From contig NC_037314.1 of assembly GCF_000143535.2 (NCBI RefSeq), positions 1,984,001 through 2,048,000 on the forward strand: a DNA stretch of 64,000 nt. Direction: 5' to 3'. Numbering within the stretch: position 1 is the first letter of the stretch; each line of letters begins with the position of its first letter. Positions 1-11,218 of this stretch are shown here, piece after piece. The DNA comes from Botrytis cinerea B05.10 (taxonomy: Eukaryota > Ascomycota > Leotiomycetes > Helotiales > Sclerotiniaceae). The notes beneath the pieces were generated by a model. The model saw nothing but the letters and a program-made list of their open reading frames with translations. It had not been told where the DNA came from and ran no database searches. A program made the translations under genes and the position numbers.

Positions 1-331
1 TCTGCACAATTGGAGCATGTCTCCATTCCCGAGGCCCAAACTTAATAGTCGCATTGACTAGGAGCAGGTCGATCAGGAAGTATGGAAGGAACGTAATGAA
101 TTCGGCCATTCCAGGTGGATGAATAATGCCATATATCAACTCCCAAGCTATGTTTGCACAAAGGGACAATATCGGCATGCCGTACGACTGATCTTTAGAA
201 GATCGGCGTATGTATAGAACATACGCTACCATCCACAAAACGCCAGAGCCTATCGTAAGACCATCTTGAATCCATAGATATGTTTCCGATGGTTGATTAG
301 ACGCATCAATGTCAGTGAGTGGAAGATGCAT
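1..331 (-). CDS. PaxB/Pyr4-family membrane terpene cyclase, partial
   Basis: The first 110 codons of a gene read leftward from an ATG at 331 and run off the window edge without an intron. The protein is hydrophobic. It has a membrane segment near residues 25-40, then SYGMPILSLCANIAWELIYG and a second hydrophobic stretch. The N-x-x-W-E signature (NIAWE) followed by a Tyr and a Pro-rich turn is the hallmark of small integral-membrane cyclases such as PaxB, AtmB, LtmB and Pyr4. In Pyr4 this Glu acts in the acid chemistry that opens the epoxide and starts cyclisation; its partner Asp would lie outside the window. Family members are about 240 residues, so over half is missing. The PaxC-like gene next door, on the same strand, favours an indole-terpenoid cyclase over a polyketide meroterpenoid cyclase. 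Family assignment is fairly sure; the substrate is inferred. Confidence 0.8.
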   Translation of the reverse strand, partial: MHLPLTDIDASNQPSETYLWIQDGLTIGSGVLWMVAYVLYIRRSSKDQSYGMPILSLCANIAWELIYGIIHPPGMAEFITFLPYFLIDLLLVNATIKFGPREWRHAPIVQ

Positions 332-775
332 GTTTGTGGAAAATATAAAGACCAAAACAATAGTTAGATTTATTTAAGTAGCCAGTGTTAATTCCAGTTG
401 CGATGCTATTGATTGCATATGGATCAAAAGCAGGGAAATTCCGATTGTTCAAGAAAGAGGGACAGTTTGTGAGTTACTTTGTTAGACATGTCTACAAGTA
501 GATTGGGGAGAAGAATGAATCTTCGGTTGCTCGCATGAGACCATGTACTGGGCCATATTACCACATCATGCTATGTACTCAAAGGGGTGCTGATTATTGG
601 CGGTTACATATAGACTTCACAATTTTGGTAGCAGTGCATATCGTATCTCAAGGGTTCTCTTTAGGTGTAAAATATTACTTTCAAAAAAATTATCTCACTT
701 CTTATGTGATCAATACTCTAGATGATAATCAAAAGCTAACTCAATGCATTCAGAAGCATCGCAAAAGTTTGAATG
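332..775. other. Intergenic spacer (444 bp)
   Basis: AT-rich spacer between the PaxB-like start and the 3' end of the PaxC-like gene. It should hold the cyclase promoter. The single 94-codon open frame here has no recognisable protein character. I see no clear motif. Confidence 0.5.
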
Positions 776-1934
776 CTACACAAAAATCCTCTTCGCGAAC
801 CCAAAATAGCCGGTTTTAGATTTGCCGACTTTCTCAGCTACAGGGACAGATTGGGAAACTAGCATCCCTTCCTTGCGGCCCCATACCGAAGCAAAGATTG
901 AATTGTTTTCCCTCAATATTGCTAACTCACCGAGGCACAAGCCTCGAACCTCATCTTCCTGTAGTATCATGGCCGCATTGTGTACATGTTCCTTGAATTC
1001 TCCCCCCTGGCGTGCCGACAATGCCTTTTCAACTGCAGTTTTGATTCGTGGTGATGAATAGAGGGCAACTAAAATTGGGAAAGAGTACTCCCCATTGGCT
1101 AAATCTTCAGCCAAGGCTCCTTTAGCCGCAACCACGTCGGAAGAGAACACGTTTTTGCAATCGTTTTGCAGTTGACAGTACCATCTACGTGGAATTGTTA
1201 GCCGGTACTAGCATCATTAAAGATTCCGACTGACCCAAAATCACTCATCAGTTGATCCTTCTCGTGACTTCCTGTGGCAAGTTGTCCAATGAGGCGGAAC
1301 AAAGCTCCAGTCTTGAGAGAGGCACACTCTCGATACCTGGTCAAGGCTGCAGCTCTGTCTAGCCCCTTATCGAATCCATCCCTGCGCCAGACAAGAGATT
1401 CATCCTGCCCTATTTTAATTGTAAGCTGCGAGGCTCGCTTACAGAGTGGATTTCGCTTGGAAGCCAACCTTTGTGTATCTGGGTCAGATTGTCTAAGATT
1501 GCAGGAATTGCTGATGGCTTTGCAGATCTGCATTTCTCAATGACTTCGAATATTCGCAAGTAAGCTCGGTTGATTGTTTCTGCGGTACCATAAATTCTGT
1601 GAGCGGCTATGCGGCCCTTTCTGAGATGACTGTTATCCGCAACATCATCCACGAGTATTGCACCGAAATGGATGGCATCCATGATTTCGAGAATGAGTTG
1701 GTACCACTTCGGGTCATTATTTTCAAGGCCAGGATCGAGTATTTGGAGAATCTTGGTAAAGTGGCCAGGACCGTATACATCGAGAATGTACTCATATGGA
1801 CACAATATTCCATTAGGTACAGCCTCGTTCGAAATCGATCTAAGATCTGGTGAACTGCTAGTTGACCACCATTGTGGCTGTTTCATCCAGTCAAAAAACA
1901 TCTTGCATGTAGAACTTATCAAAAGGTTTCGCAA
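776..1934 (-). CDS. PaxC-like indole/aromatic prenyltransferase with polyprenyl-synthase fold
   Basis: Three exons, 1934-1469, 1409-1235 and 1184-776, give 349 residues; introns are 59 and 50 nt and all phases agree. The family places prenyl diphosphate onto an acceptor: PaxC-type enzymes join geranylgeranyl diphosphate to indole-3-glycerol phosphate, the first committed indole-diterpene step. The sequence shows the first Asp-rich motif DDVADNS after LEIMDAIHFG, then AAHRIYG and NRAYLR, then GQDESLVWRRDG and ASLKTGALFRL across splice 1. In place of the canonical second DDxxD, QLQNDCKNVFSSD crosses splice 2. That NDxxx replacement separates PaxC-like proteins from true GGPP synthases such as PaxG. 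The start is the first in-frame ATG; a Met about 11 codons downstream is possible. An atypical GGPP synthase is the alternative. Expected in the cytosol or at peroxisomes (family knowledge). Confidence 0.8.
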
Positions 1935-2338
1935 GAATACAGAAGCAATTATGGACTAAGATGCCTCCACATAATATATCATTTTAATCATGTTAAGAAC
2001 TTGACAAGCACGAACCAATCTCGTATTCATGCAGAGACAAACAATGTGATAGTGAGACATAGGCAGAAGATGGGAAGGCTACTGCGCGGCGCAGCTCTTT
2101 GTTGAAAACTCTAGACTCAGAGACCTAGAGTAGTTCTGAGTAGATTGGAATACCACCACACCTCGTCTGCTGTGCCGTGAACTATGAATACAAGGAATTG
2201 CATGTAAGCCATTATTGTAACTTGGTTCTGGAGCGGAAACATTCAAAGCTATAGCGTTTTTTAACCACATCGAAATTCCATTTAAACACATTCTCAAACT
2301 TTACGTCTAAATGTTTTCTTAGCAAGGTGAAAGTCAAG
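1935..2338. other. Divergent intergenic region, PaxC-like / FMO (404 bp)
   Basis: Shared 5' region of two divergently transcribed cluster genes, so probably a bidirectional promoter. It is AT-rich with no unmistakable TATA box or zinc-cluster site that I could single out. Confidence 0.45.
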
Positions 2339-4248
2339 ATGGGGGATAAGCCTGCAAAGAGAAGCGCTTTAGTAATCGGAGCAGGTAAATTACCAAGCTC
2401 CCATTTCAACTAAGTTCTCTTCTAGTCAATATGCTGATGAATCAGGAATATATGGTCTAATTACAGCAAAAACACTGTTACACGACTCCGCATCATTCTT
2501 TGACTCTGTAGAGCTTCTCGAAAGGAATGAAGAGCTTGGAGGAGTGTGGGCAAATAACCGCATTTATGATGGATTGACCACCAACTCGCCACTTCTAACT
2601 TACGAGATTCCCGACTTTCCATATTCAGATGACCTTCGTAAGACCGGACGGCACGTGAAGGCCGAGGAGGTAAATCGCTACCTTCAAGATTATGCAGAAA
2701 AGAATAGTCTCGTCACTCGAATCAAGTTCCACCATCATGTTCAAGAGATATCTTGGGACTCCGATCAGCGACTTTGGATTATCAACGGACACACACAAAA
2801 TCAATCCTTCTGCTTATCCTCTACACATTTAGTGATCTGTACGGGGCTATACCACGCTGCACATGTGCCTCCAAGCTTACAGGGGAACAATGTCGCGGAT
2901 TTTGCTGGCAACGTGTGGCATTCTTCTCAGGTTTCTAATCTTGATATTCAGCAAGCATTAGCTGGCTCCGGTGATATCGTAGTGGTTGGAGCTGGAAAGT
3001 CGGCTATTGATTTGGCAACATTGCTAGCACAAGGTCAATGGTCTGTAGAAGATTCTCCAACTGTCAACCTGGTCTACCGGCAGCCGCATTGGCTTTCACC
3101 TCGTAATATTCTTCACAATACCGTAGCATTCGAGAAGATTCTCTTTTGCCGCTTCGTGGTAAGTCTACATTGGCCAGAACTTTTCCAGGTAATGTCTTCA
3201 TTCATGAATTTAATATCATACAGAACGCGTGGCTACCATTTGCCAATCCTCCAGATATCTTCCATCGCTATGTTGCTGATACTGCTCTCGGACGCTGGTG
3301 TACGAGAAAGATATTTGAAATTGTCTCTTGGGACTTTATCACCTCAAACTTACAACAAGACTTGCCGCAGACGATACCTAACAACCCTTTGTCAGGAGCA
3401 CTATCGGGCGCCTTGCACGTTACGCCAGTCAGCTATCTGGAAAGCGTCCGCGATAGAAAGATAGAGATTTTCGAAGGACATATCGCGTTATTGCGTGGGG
3501 ACAAAGCATATATTGTTGACAAGTCCGGCTCTACACAGATTGTCAAAGCCGACAATGTGATAGTTGCAACAGGCTATAACTTGGTAAGTAACGGCTCAGT
3601 AACGTTTGAAAACCCATGAACTAAATATTCAAGTCCTTGCCCTTTCTTTCTAAATCACTACTTGAAGATTTGGGTCTTGTAGCTAGAGGAGATCTGGCTA
3701 GAATACCCAATACGGAAGACTTGCCATATATACGCCTTCATCGCTTAGTAGTTCCACCAGAAGCAATACACCAATCGTCGTCCAGGACAACTGAGAATTC
3801 GAAGCCGTACCGAAACATTGCATTCAATGGGTTTGCATACAGCCTGTTGAATCCTACCGTTGCTTTCGTGACTGCCAACTGGATTTCTGATTATTTCGGT
3901 GGAAAGATTAGCCTCCCACGCCAAGATCGCATAGAGGCTGGTACGTACACATCCTGATGCACATCAGAAGCATAAAAGACTGAGCTAAGAGTGAAAATAG
4001 ATATTAGTAGATTTTATTCATGGCAGATTGAAAGTTTCGGATCAAAAGGTGCGAAAGGGGTTCATATTGGCTCGCACGCCACGTTATATACGGACCTCCT
4101 TCTTAAAGATATGGACCTGCAATCTGGGCACGTGATTGATGGGGGTTTTGTTAGTCGTACAATCCGAGAATGGTTCCGACCAATGTTTCCTGCTCTATAT
4201 GCGCGCGTGGCTCACGAACGTTTGTTGAGAGATAAGAAGATAGGTTGA
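2339..4248 (+). CDS. FMO-type flavin-dependent monooxygenase
   Basis: Five exons, 2339-2384, 2446-3158, 3224-3583, 3634-3940 and 4001-4248, give 557 residues with consistent phases and introns of 50-65 nt. The N-terminal FAD Rossmann motif (VIGAGIYGL) is split by intron 1, followed by LLERNEELGGVW. The FMO fingerprint F-x-G-x-x-x-H is present as FAGNVWHSS. A second Rossmann motif (VVVGAGKSAIDLA) should bind NADPH, and VIVATGYN is the C-terminal ATG-Y motif. The enzyme should use NADPH and O2 to oxygenate a small hydrophobic substrate, by N- or C-hydroxylation or Baeyer-Villiger chemistry. Its place beside the cyclase and prenyltransferase suggests a tailoring role. It is not the PaxM-type FAD epoxidase expected in an indole-diterpene core. 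The class is secure; the substrate is unknown. Confidence 0.85.
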
Positions 4249-4428
4249 AGAGTTGTATTTGATACAAGATCAGATAGACATCTCCAAATAGCAAAATTGA
4301 AGCCTAAAACTCATGAATTTGAATCTAATTGCTACGGACTGAGTATATGTAAGAAAAGAATGGTAAGGCCTATATTATCTCCACTAGGAAGATGACCGCA
4401 AGAAGAAAACAATCAAAGCCATTCTAGA

Positions 4429-5473
4429 TTAAGCATTGTCGGGAAGGCTACCCTGAACAGCTAATCCACCTCGAGCAAAAACATCCATGATTTCCTTCCA
4501 CAATTTCTTTCCCAATTCCTCTCCTTGCTCACTGCGAACAAGCTCAGACTCGAGCTTTATTTTCATTTCACTCAGGTATCGACCATGCGTCTCCAGCGGT
4601 CCTGACACTGCTGCATCGACCAAGCATCGAGAACCATCTTGGGCTGACCTGCCAACCGAGAGAAAGGCGAGCTTTACAATTAAGCCCATGATACCGGAAG
4701 TCTGACTCATGAGTCCAGTCTTGCAGAATCCCGGAGTCGGTGCATTGATGATGATTTCCGAGCTTGGTATTCTTTTCGAAAGTTCCTTGGTCCACAGGAG
4801 GCTAATCGCTTTGGTTACAGGATAGCGATCTGACTGCGCGTAACGGGTCGCATCATTCAAGGCTGCTAATATTTCACCTTGTGGAAGGTCTTTCTCTGGA
4901 AATTTGGCCATTTCATGAAGGCCGCTAGAAACAATGCTCAAATGTGGTTGTGGTGCGTCAGCAGGGCGAGGGGAAGATGCAGCGGCACGGAGGTTTGGAA
5001 GAAGCAACAATGAGAGCAATGCAGGAGCAAGAGTATTGACCTGAAGATTGCCCTCATACCCGTCTGTAGTTGTTGTGAAGTGTGTATTCCACGTTCCTAT
5101 AGAATGAATTAGCTCGAAGTGTCAGATGTAAGAATAAGACCTTCATACCTGCATTCAGGATTGCTATATCAACGCGTTGACCTTCAAGTTCTTTGACAAA
5201 ATTCTGAACGGAACGAAAGCTTGAATGATCCAACTTGTGTACATCAATTTGGGTGCTTGATGTCGTTCGATTTTGAAGCTCTCTCTTTGCGACATCACCT
5301 TTCTCAATATCGCGCACGGCAAGGATTAGACGCTCGGGCTTGGAAAGAAGAATTTCATGAGCGGCTTCTAATCCGAGTCCAGCATTTGCGCCCGTAATCA
5401 AGACCGTACTCTTGGAAAGGTTGACAGGTTTAAGTTTAGGAATTTTCGTAAATTGGGCTCTGAGGAAGTCCAT
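4429..5473 (-). CDS. Short-chain dehydrogenase/reductase
   Basis: Two exons, 5473-5149 and 5096-4429, with a 52-nt intron give 330 residues. The cofactor motif TGANAGLGLEAA lies near residue 28, the NAG motif (AILNAG) falls exactly at the splice, and the active-site Ser region is SIVSSGLHEM. The catalytic Tyr-Lys is in DRYPVTKA. Arg after the first strand (AVRD) suggests NADP(H). The length matches fungal SDRs related to retinol-dehydrogenase-like enzymes in secondary-metabolite clusters. It converges on the FMO gene (181 bp between stops) and probably oxidises or reduces a cluster intermediate. The terminal Gly-rich segment is not a targeting signal. The substrate cannot be told from sequence. 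Confidence 0.85.
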
Positions 5474-6381
5474 ATTGAAAAGAAGAATTGTAGTTTGATG
5501 ACCAAAACTGATTTGATTGTATGAGGGTTCTTATGCTACCTTTATGCTCCAGAAGGTATCACAAATCTGCAGCTATACGGCAGGGTCGTATTGAATGTAG
5601 ACGTTTTGTTTAGTTTTGGCTAGGGCAAACCGAGCAGCAAGCAGATAAAAGGCGCAGCTGCAGGTCGCAATATTGAATTACCCCAATAAGCCCCTCCTCA
5701 ATCGAATGTTCATTCCCTCTGGCCATGCAATCCAAATACAGATGCACTCGGGATGGGATGTGTCCGTGAATCGTAATTACGAGGCAAAGTTGAAGTGCCC
5801 GCCCTCGCACCTCTAGCCCCCATCCAGGCTCGACACATTGAATGCATAGCCGCAAGAGGTGCTTCCGTTGACACAATGACCAAGGCTCCGTTGATGAAGA
5901 TTCTCATGTTTGTTTTTGTAGTGAGCCTTACCTAGGCAAATAAGAGATAGGTAGGACTCAAACTAATAATAATGCTGTGTAGTCTGACGAGAAAGCTTGG
6001 ACCTCATTAGCTAGACACTTGGTTTTCGCAACGAACATCGAATTCTTGTCCTTGGGGTTTCAGATGTGCAAAAAAGAATACAGAACTTCAATGACTAAAG
6101 CGGACATACTTGAGTGTGGATAGTATGCAGGTGATTAATGAGTACGGACAATAGTGATATTTGGGGGTTTCATTATCTTTGCCGCGGATGTATTATTCCA
6201 TTTATTGTAGTGGGAAAATAAGTGGTTTAATTAGATCTTTATTTGTCCGTATCCTCTCTTCATTTCTTCATCTATCATAACCCTATCTATCATATCCTTG
6301 ACCATATCCTTCTCCGATGCGAACCGATTTTCCTCCTCTGTTGCTCTCTTAACCTGTTCATTACATCCCACCTCAGTCCAT
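5474..6381. other. Intergenic region between cluster and SEC18 (908 bp)
   Basis: Contains the SDR promoter and the SEC18 3' side. Short reverse-strand open frames at 5610-5907 lack start context or protein-like composition. At 5926-5937 lies GCCTTACCTAGGC, one of several ACCTAGG-type inverted motifs in this window. This is the transition from accessory to housekeeping genes. Confidence 0.5.
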
Positions 6382-8960
6382 CTAATCCCGCCCACTAGCA
6401 ATCAACTGTTCCATAATATCCGCAAACCTGGCTGGTACACTACCTCTCTCCTGCTTCGCCTCCCCAACCGCCAAAAGCACCTTCTTGATACCCACGCCTA
6501 CACTATCGCTTTCCGTGTATTGTTTTAGCTGATTCAACGACTCTTGCAAATCGCCTTCATTGTCAAACGCTTGGACTTCTCGTAAGATAGTTGCTAGTTC
6601 GCTGAAAGTATTCACGTTAGGGACAGCAAGTTCACGGTTGAAGATGGGTTGGAGGTCTAGTTGTTTGAGGACGCTTCGTTGAGATGTAGTACCTATAATC
6701 AAGAGACGACGTTGCTAGAAATTTGTTAGTATCTTGGTGTAGATGAAGAACGCAGAGGGCTTACATTTGGTGGTTGTTTGGTGAGCAGAACCATGAGGGC
6801 CTGTAGTACTGCATTTGAGAATCGGGGACCAATAGGAACCCATTCGATAATACGCTCAATATTGTCTATAACAACAATATTCTGAGGAGATTTGTATGCA
6901 TCCATAAAGACTTTGTTGAGATATTGGATTTTTTGTGCATCACCAAATCCAACCATATTCTCGGCGGAAACAAGCTTGATGAAGGGAAATTCTGAACTCT
7001 TGGCAATGGCTGCTGCGAGGGCAGTCTTTCCAGAACCAGGGGGTCCATGAAGAAGTACTGAGAGAAGAGACGTCGTTTGTGACTGTTTTACGAGATCTAT
7101 GAATAGACGGCCATCTTTGAGAATGGTATCAATGTGCCTGCTGAAAGGCAGGATACCTGCTGCCATGGCGCCTTCGAGCTCTTCTTCAGACACACCGAAC
7201 GCGGGTTTGACTTCGTCAAGAGCATGCATAAAATCACCTCTGTTGACCTTCATGTTTTCGATATCATCGCTAACACCTGCTACAGTGCCAACTTTGACGT
7301 GTCGATTGAAAGCAAATGATGAAGCTGACTTGACGAGACCACCAATTTCAGCTCCCGAGAAGTTCTTGGTTAGATGAGCAAGTTCAGCAACATCGACATC
7401 TGTATCCATGACATCATTCTTTAACATCTTGGACGTATGAATCTTAAGAATTTGTGCTCTGCCAGCTTCATCTGGCAGGGAAATTTCCATGTGAACTTCT
7501 AAACGTCCGGGTCTGAGAAGCGCGTCATCAATCATATCCATACGATTGGTCATTCCAATAAGTAGAATGTTATTGAGCTGGTCAACACCATCAAGCTTAG
7601 ACAACAGTTGATTGACCACACTGTCGCCAACACCAGTTCCGCCACCTGATCCACTTCCTCTTTGTTTGCAAACGGCATCCAATTCGTCGAAAATGATGAT
7701 ATGAAGACCACTCTCGTCTCCCTTTTCCTTGTACTCCTTTTCGGCATCGGCAAAAAGCTTTCGGATATTTTCTTCGGATTGACCAACGTATTTATTAAGC
7801 ACTTCAGGACCGTTTATGACCTTCGGCTCTCTTGAATTCAACATTTTTCCAATTTGACGGGCAATGAGCGTCTTTCCGGTACCAGGAGGGCCAAACAGAA
7901 GAATACCTTTCACGTGCTGGATGCCCAATTTCTCGATTAAACCAGGGGGGAAAATACGAGAAGCGAAAGCTCTTCGGAAAATAGCACTGAACTCTGTATC
8001 TAGACCTCCAATACCCATATTTTCGAATTTAAAGTCCGGCGCAATGATAGAATTAGCGGCCGGCCGCTTACTCGATCCCTTCAACTTAATGGGCGATTTT
8101 GAATCCTTATAGAATGTGATAGGAGTCGTTCTAACTAGAATACCCCGAGCTTGTGGAGCGCTGACAGTTGGAGACGGTTCGGCATTTTTCTCCATGCTCA
8201 AATCAGACAGTTGGACAGTTTTAACAAGAAATGACAAAGGGACATTTTTGTGATCCATTAACAACCTTTGACCAGGAGCAAAGACTTGGTTCTCGAACCA
8301 CTTGATGAACACACTAGCCAACTCATCTTGGTCGTAAGGTACGTCTGTAAACTTCTTCGCGGAGGCAAATCCGACCTCGACGTCTAGAGCTCCAAGGTAA
8401 GCTTGTGGGCCTTGGTAAAAAGGATCGTATGTTTCAGCATTTATTCGATCTAGCATTCCGACATTACACCATGTTCGTTGTGGATCCGATAAACTTATGC
8501 ATCCTGGAGGGAAGCCATCCAATGGCCTTGCAGTAACAACAAACATGCCATTCAATATGAGATATATATCTGATCCGTCCTGGTTGGGTGGAAAGTCCAT
8601 AGGAGATACAGCGGACCTTGTAATATTAACACAAGCACTGCATTAAAATTCAACCAAAAATACTCACAAATTGCCAAAAATATATTGATTCGCCTTTGTT
8701 TTATCTTCGACTTTGGCGATATTGAGTTGTGCTCTTCGGGGAGACATTGGGCCTCTGCCACCAACAGGTTGTCTCATCGGCATAGCTTGTCTTGGAGAGG
8801 TCATAGGAGACTTTTCTGGACGTCCCGCATAGCCGTTTCCATCGTAACCACCCATAGCAGTGTCTTCCCGGGAAGGTGCTGGAGCTCTGCCATAACCTGC
8901 TGGCGGCTGTTCTCTTGTCGTTCTTGGGCCCGAGCCAAATAGGTTGTTGCGGAGATTCAT
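6382..8960 (-). CDS. SEC18: Vesicular-fusion ATPase Sec18/NSF
   Basis: Three exons, 8960-8668, 8616-6765 and 6714-6382, give 825 residues (introns 51 and 50 nt). The protein is the AAA+ hexamer that, with alpha-SNAP/Sec17, disassembles SNARE complexes after membrane fusion. After a disordered Gly/Pro/Arg-rich start come the N domain (SAVSPMDFPP onward), D1 with Walker A GPPGTGKT, Walker B IIIFDELDA and arginine-finger region LLRPGRLEVH, and D2 with GPPGSGKT and IVVIDNIERI. D2 has DN in place of the usual DE, normal for the structural D2 of NSF. I chose the ATG at 8960 (MNLRNNLF); an upstream in-frame ATG at 9041 would add 27 residues. It diverges from CWC25. Confidence 0.95.
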
Positions 8961-9504
8961 AATTTCGTTGGCAAATTCGTGTGTAAAGAAGTCTGAATGG
9001 TTTTGGGGACTCGATAATAAGAATTGCTTTGTAAGATTCAAAGACGGCGTGGAGATGAAACTCGTTTTAAGTTCTTATGTACACGAGGCAAAATAGTGTC
9101 GGTAGTGGTAGTCGTAGCCTTAGCTGCTGCGGAGTGGTTGATCTTCAGGGGATTTCGCGAGGCACCAGCCTTATGATATTGAAAATCAAACTGTCCTTTC
9201 AACAATGACTCAAAGTTCAAAGAGAACAGATATTATTTTGTAAGTGAATAAAGTATCAGTAAGATCCTCTATCTCCTTGAAATTCTGAGTAAACTATGAA
9301 AATATGAAGTTTCCAAAGTGGACAGTGCCACTCGTGTTGCGAGTGTTGTCTCTTGCAGGTTTGACATCAGCAAGCGGCGACCGAGCACAACTAATGATTG
9401 GATTGGCCTTGTCATCTCCAACCCCAGAGTCCTTATCGCAACCTCTCAGCCTTGATCTAGATTTCTTTGTCCAAAGCGGGGATCAACAGCTTCGTTTACC
9501 AATC
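8961..9504. promoter_or_regulatory. Divergent promoter region SEC18 / CWC25
   Basis: About 540 bp separate the two divergent housekeeping starts and must hold both promoters and leaders. The plus-strand open frame at 9304-9516 overlaps the first CWC25 exon in another frame and is taken as leader sequence. Confidence 0.5.
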
Positions 9505-10579
9505 ATGCCTCTGTAAGTTTCGCTATTTCTAATCGTTAAAGATCTGATAACTGACTCTTACTAGTCATTTGCTGGGTAAAAAGTCGTGGAATGTCTATAA
9601 CAAAGATAACATCGAGAAAGTCCGGCGTGATGAAGCTATTGCAAAGGCTAAGGAGGAGGCGGAGGAGCAACAGATGCAAGAGTTAGATGCGGAACGTCGC
9701 ATGCAAATACTACGAGGAGAAATACCTACTCCTCTATCAATAGAGGACAAACCAGAAGAAGACAATGTCCCGCATGAGAGACGCTCGCATGGCTCCAGCG
9801 AAGAACGCAAGCGGAGACCTAGGAAACGAAATGGGGAGAACGAAACTGACTTCGAGATGCGCGTTGCAGCTCAAGATTCACAGTCTTCCAAGGATGAACG
9901 TCAAATTGTTTTACGAAAACATACAGATGCGCCATTAGTTGATCATGCGGGAAATATTGATTTATTTCCCCAAGAACGTCCACAAAAACCCCGAGTTGAG
10001 AAGAATGCGGAGGCGGAGCAGGAAAAGGAGAAGAAGAGGAAAGAATATGAAGATCAATATACAATGCGATTTTCGAATGCGGCAGGATTCAAACAAGGTC
10101 TAGATAAGCCATGGTATTCGAAAGCAACGGCAGAAGTGAAATCTATTGACGAAGATAATCCAGGCAAGGACGCATGGGGTAATGAAGATCCAAGACGAAA
10201 GGAAAGAGATGCAGCGAGGGTTATTTCAAACGATCCATTGGCTGCCATGAGACAGGGTGCTGCTCAAGTACGACAGGTAAAGAAGGAAAGGGAACAGTGG
10301 ATGAAAGAGAAAGAGAGAGAAGTAAAGGAACTTGAGGCAGAGGAGCGCAGAAGCAAAAGAAAGCGAAGACATAATGACATAGACGACGATGACCTGGAAG
10401 GATTTAGTTTGGACAGGCCTGAAAAGAGGTCACGAAGCTCACACCACAGGACTGATTCGGAGCATGAAAAGGAACGAGAACGCAGGCATCGACATCGTCG
10501 GAGGTCAGAAAGGGATGAAAGTGATCGACATCGACACCGACATCGTCATCATCATCGTCATCATCATAGAGATGAGTAG
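9505..10579 (+). CDS. CWC25: Pre-mRNA-splicing factor Cwc25
   Basis: Two exons, 9505-9512 (only 8 nt, ATGCCTCT) and 9565-10579, give 340 residues; the intron is 52 nt. The spliced start MPLHLLGKKSWNVYNKDN matches the conserved Cwc25/Cwf25 N-terminal block that contacts the branch helix in the spliceosome at the first catalytic step. After it come a charged coiled-coil stretch, the region KPWYSKATAEV, the motif NDPLAAMRQGAAQVRQ, and a tail very rich in Arg, His and Asp ending in a His/Arg repeat. The tiny first exon is easily missed; without it the protein lacks its start. Nuclear. It converges with the next gene, leaving 45 bp between stops. Confidence 0.9.
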
Positions 10580-10624
10580 ATCTGTCGTTTTAACATTATA
10601 ACTTATAGCCTTAATTTGATACCC

Positions 10625-11218
10625 TTAATACTCAATCTTAACCTCAAACATATCCCCCTTGACCAGTTCTCCTAAATCACCAGCTTCCATCTCCTCCAGT
10701 GCCTTCTTAACCTCCTTATATGTTCCCTCTGACAGACCCTCCTTTCGACTACTGTAAATATCTAACCCCTGCGGTGTGAATAAACTCGGCGCAAACCAAG
10801 TTACAACCCACCTTTCTTTCTCACCCTTATGAGGCCCCTCCGTAATATCCCTCTCTCCCCAACCCAAAACCTCCCAATGACTACTCGCTATCTTCAACCA
10901 GCCTTTTCCTCTCCAATTCCAAGCTCCATCTCCATCTGGTGTATCGATGCCTTGTATACTTTTCGGCTGTGGCATCCAGGTCTTAGAAGTGGGCGTAGAG
11001 GTCACTTCGTCGTCAAGAAGAGGCGCTGCATGGGGAGAGGTGGGTGGTATGATTTTATAGGTTATGCGTACATTTTTCGCCTTTTTCCACATGGGAAGTG
11101 TGGAATGCGTGACGGACCAGGTGTGTTGAAGCCATTCGAGAGGTGGCGTGGTGAAGGTAGGCGAGGGGTGGTTGTATTTGAGGGGAGAGCGGATGATTAT
11201 TTGGGATATGTCAGTCAT
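10625..11218 (-). CDS. Conserved fungal protein of unknown function
   Basis: A single exon encodes 197 residues. I recognise the pattern as a protein common in filamentous ascomycetes but know no function. Visible features are LEWLQHTWSVTHSTLPMW near residue 27, a Trp-rich central block (WNWRGKGWLKIASSHWEVLGW) and RWVVTWFAPSLFTPQGLDIY, then an acidic amphipathic C terminus. Many alternating hydrophobic and Trp positions suggest a beta-rich, possibly lipocalin-like fold, but that is only an impression. There is no signal peptide or membrane segment. Confidence 0.75.
   Translation of the reverse strand: MTDISQIIIRSPLKYNHPSPTFTTPPLEWLQHTWSVTHSTLPMWKKAKNVRITYKIIPPTSPHAAPLLDDEVTSTPTSKTWMPQPKSIQGIDTPDGDGAWNWRGKGWLKIASSHWEVLGWGERDITEGPHKGEKERWVVTWFAPSLFTPQGLDIYSSRKEGLSEGTYKEVKKALEEMEAGDLGELVKGDMFEVKIEY

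Noticed and set aside
8964..9041. 27-residue longer N terminus of Sec18
   Set aside because: In frame and possible, but the sequence (MNLTKQFLLSSPQNHSDFF) does not resemble Sec18 starts; the shorter form is preferred.
9304..9516. 70-codon frame with a signal-like start upstream of CWC25
   Set aside because: Overlaps the first CWC25 exon in a different frame and sits in its expected leader; no family.
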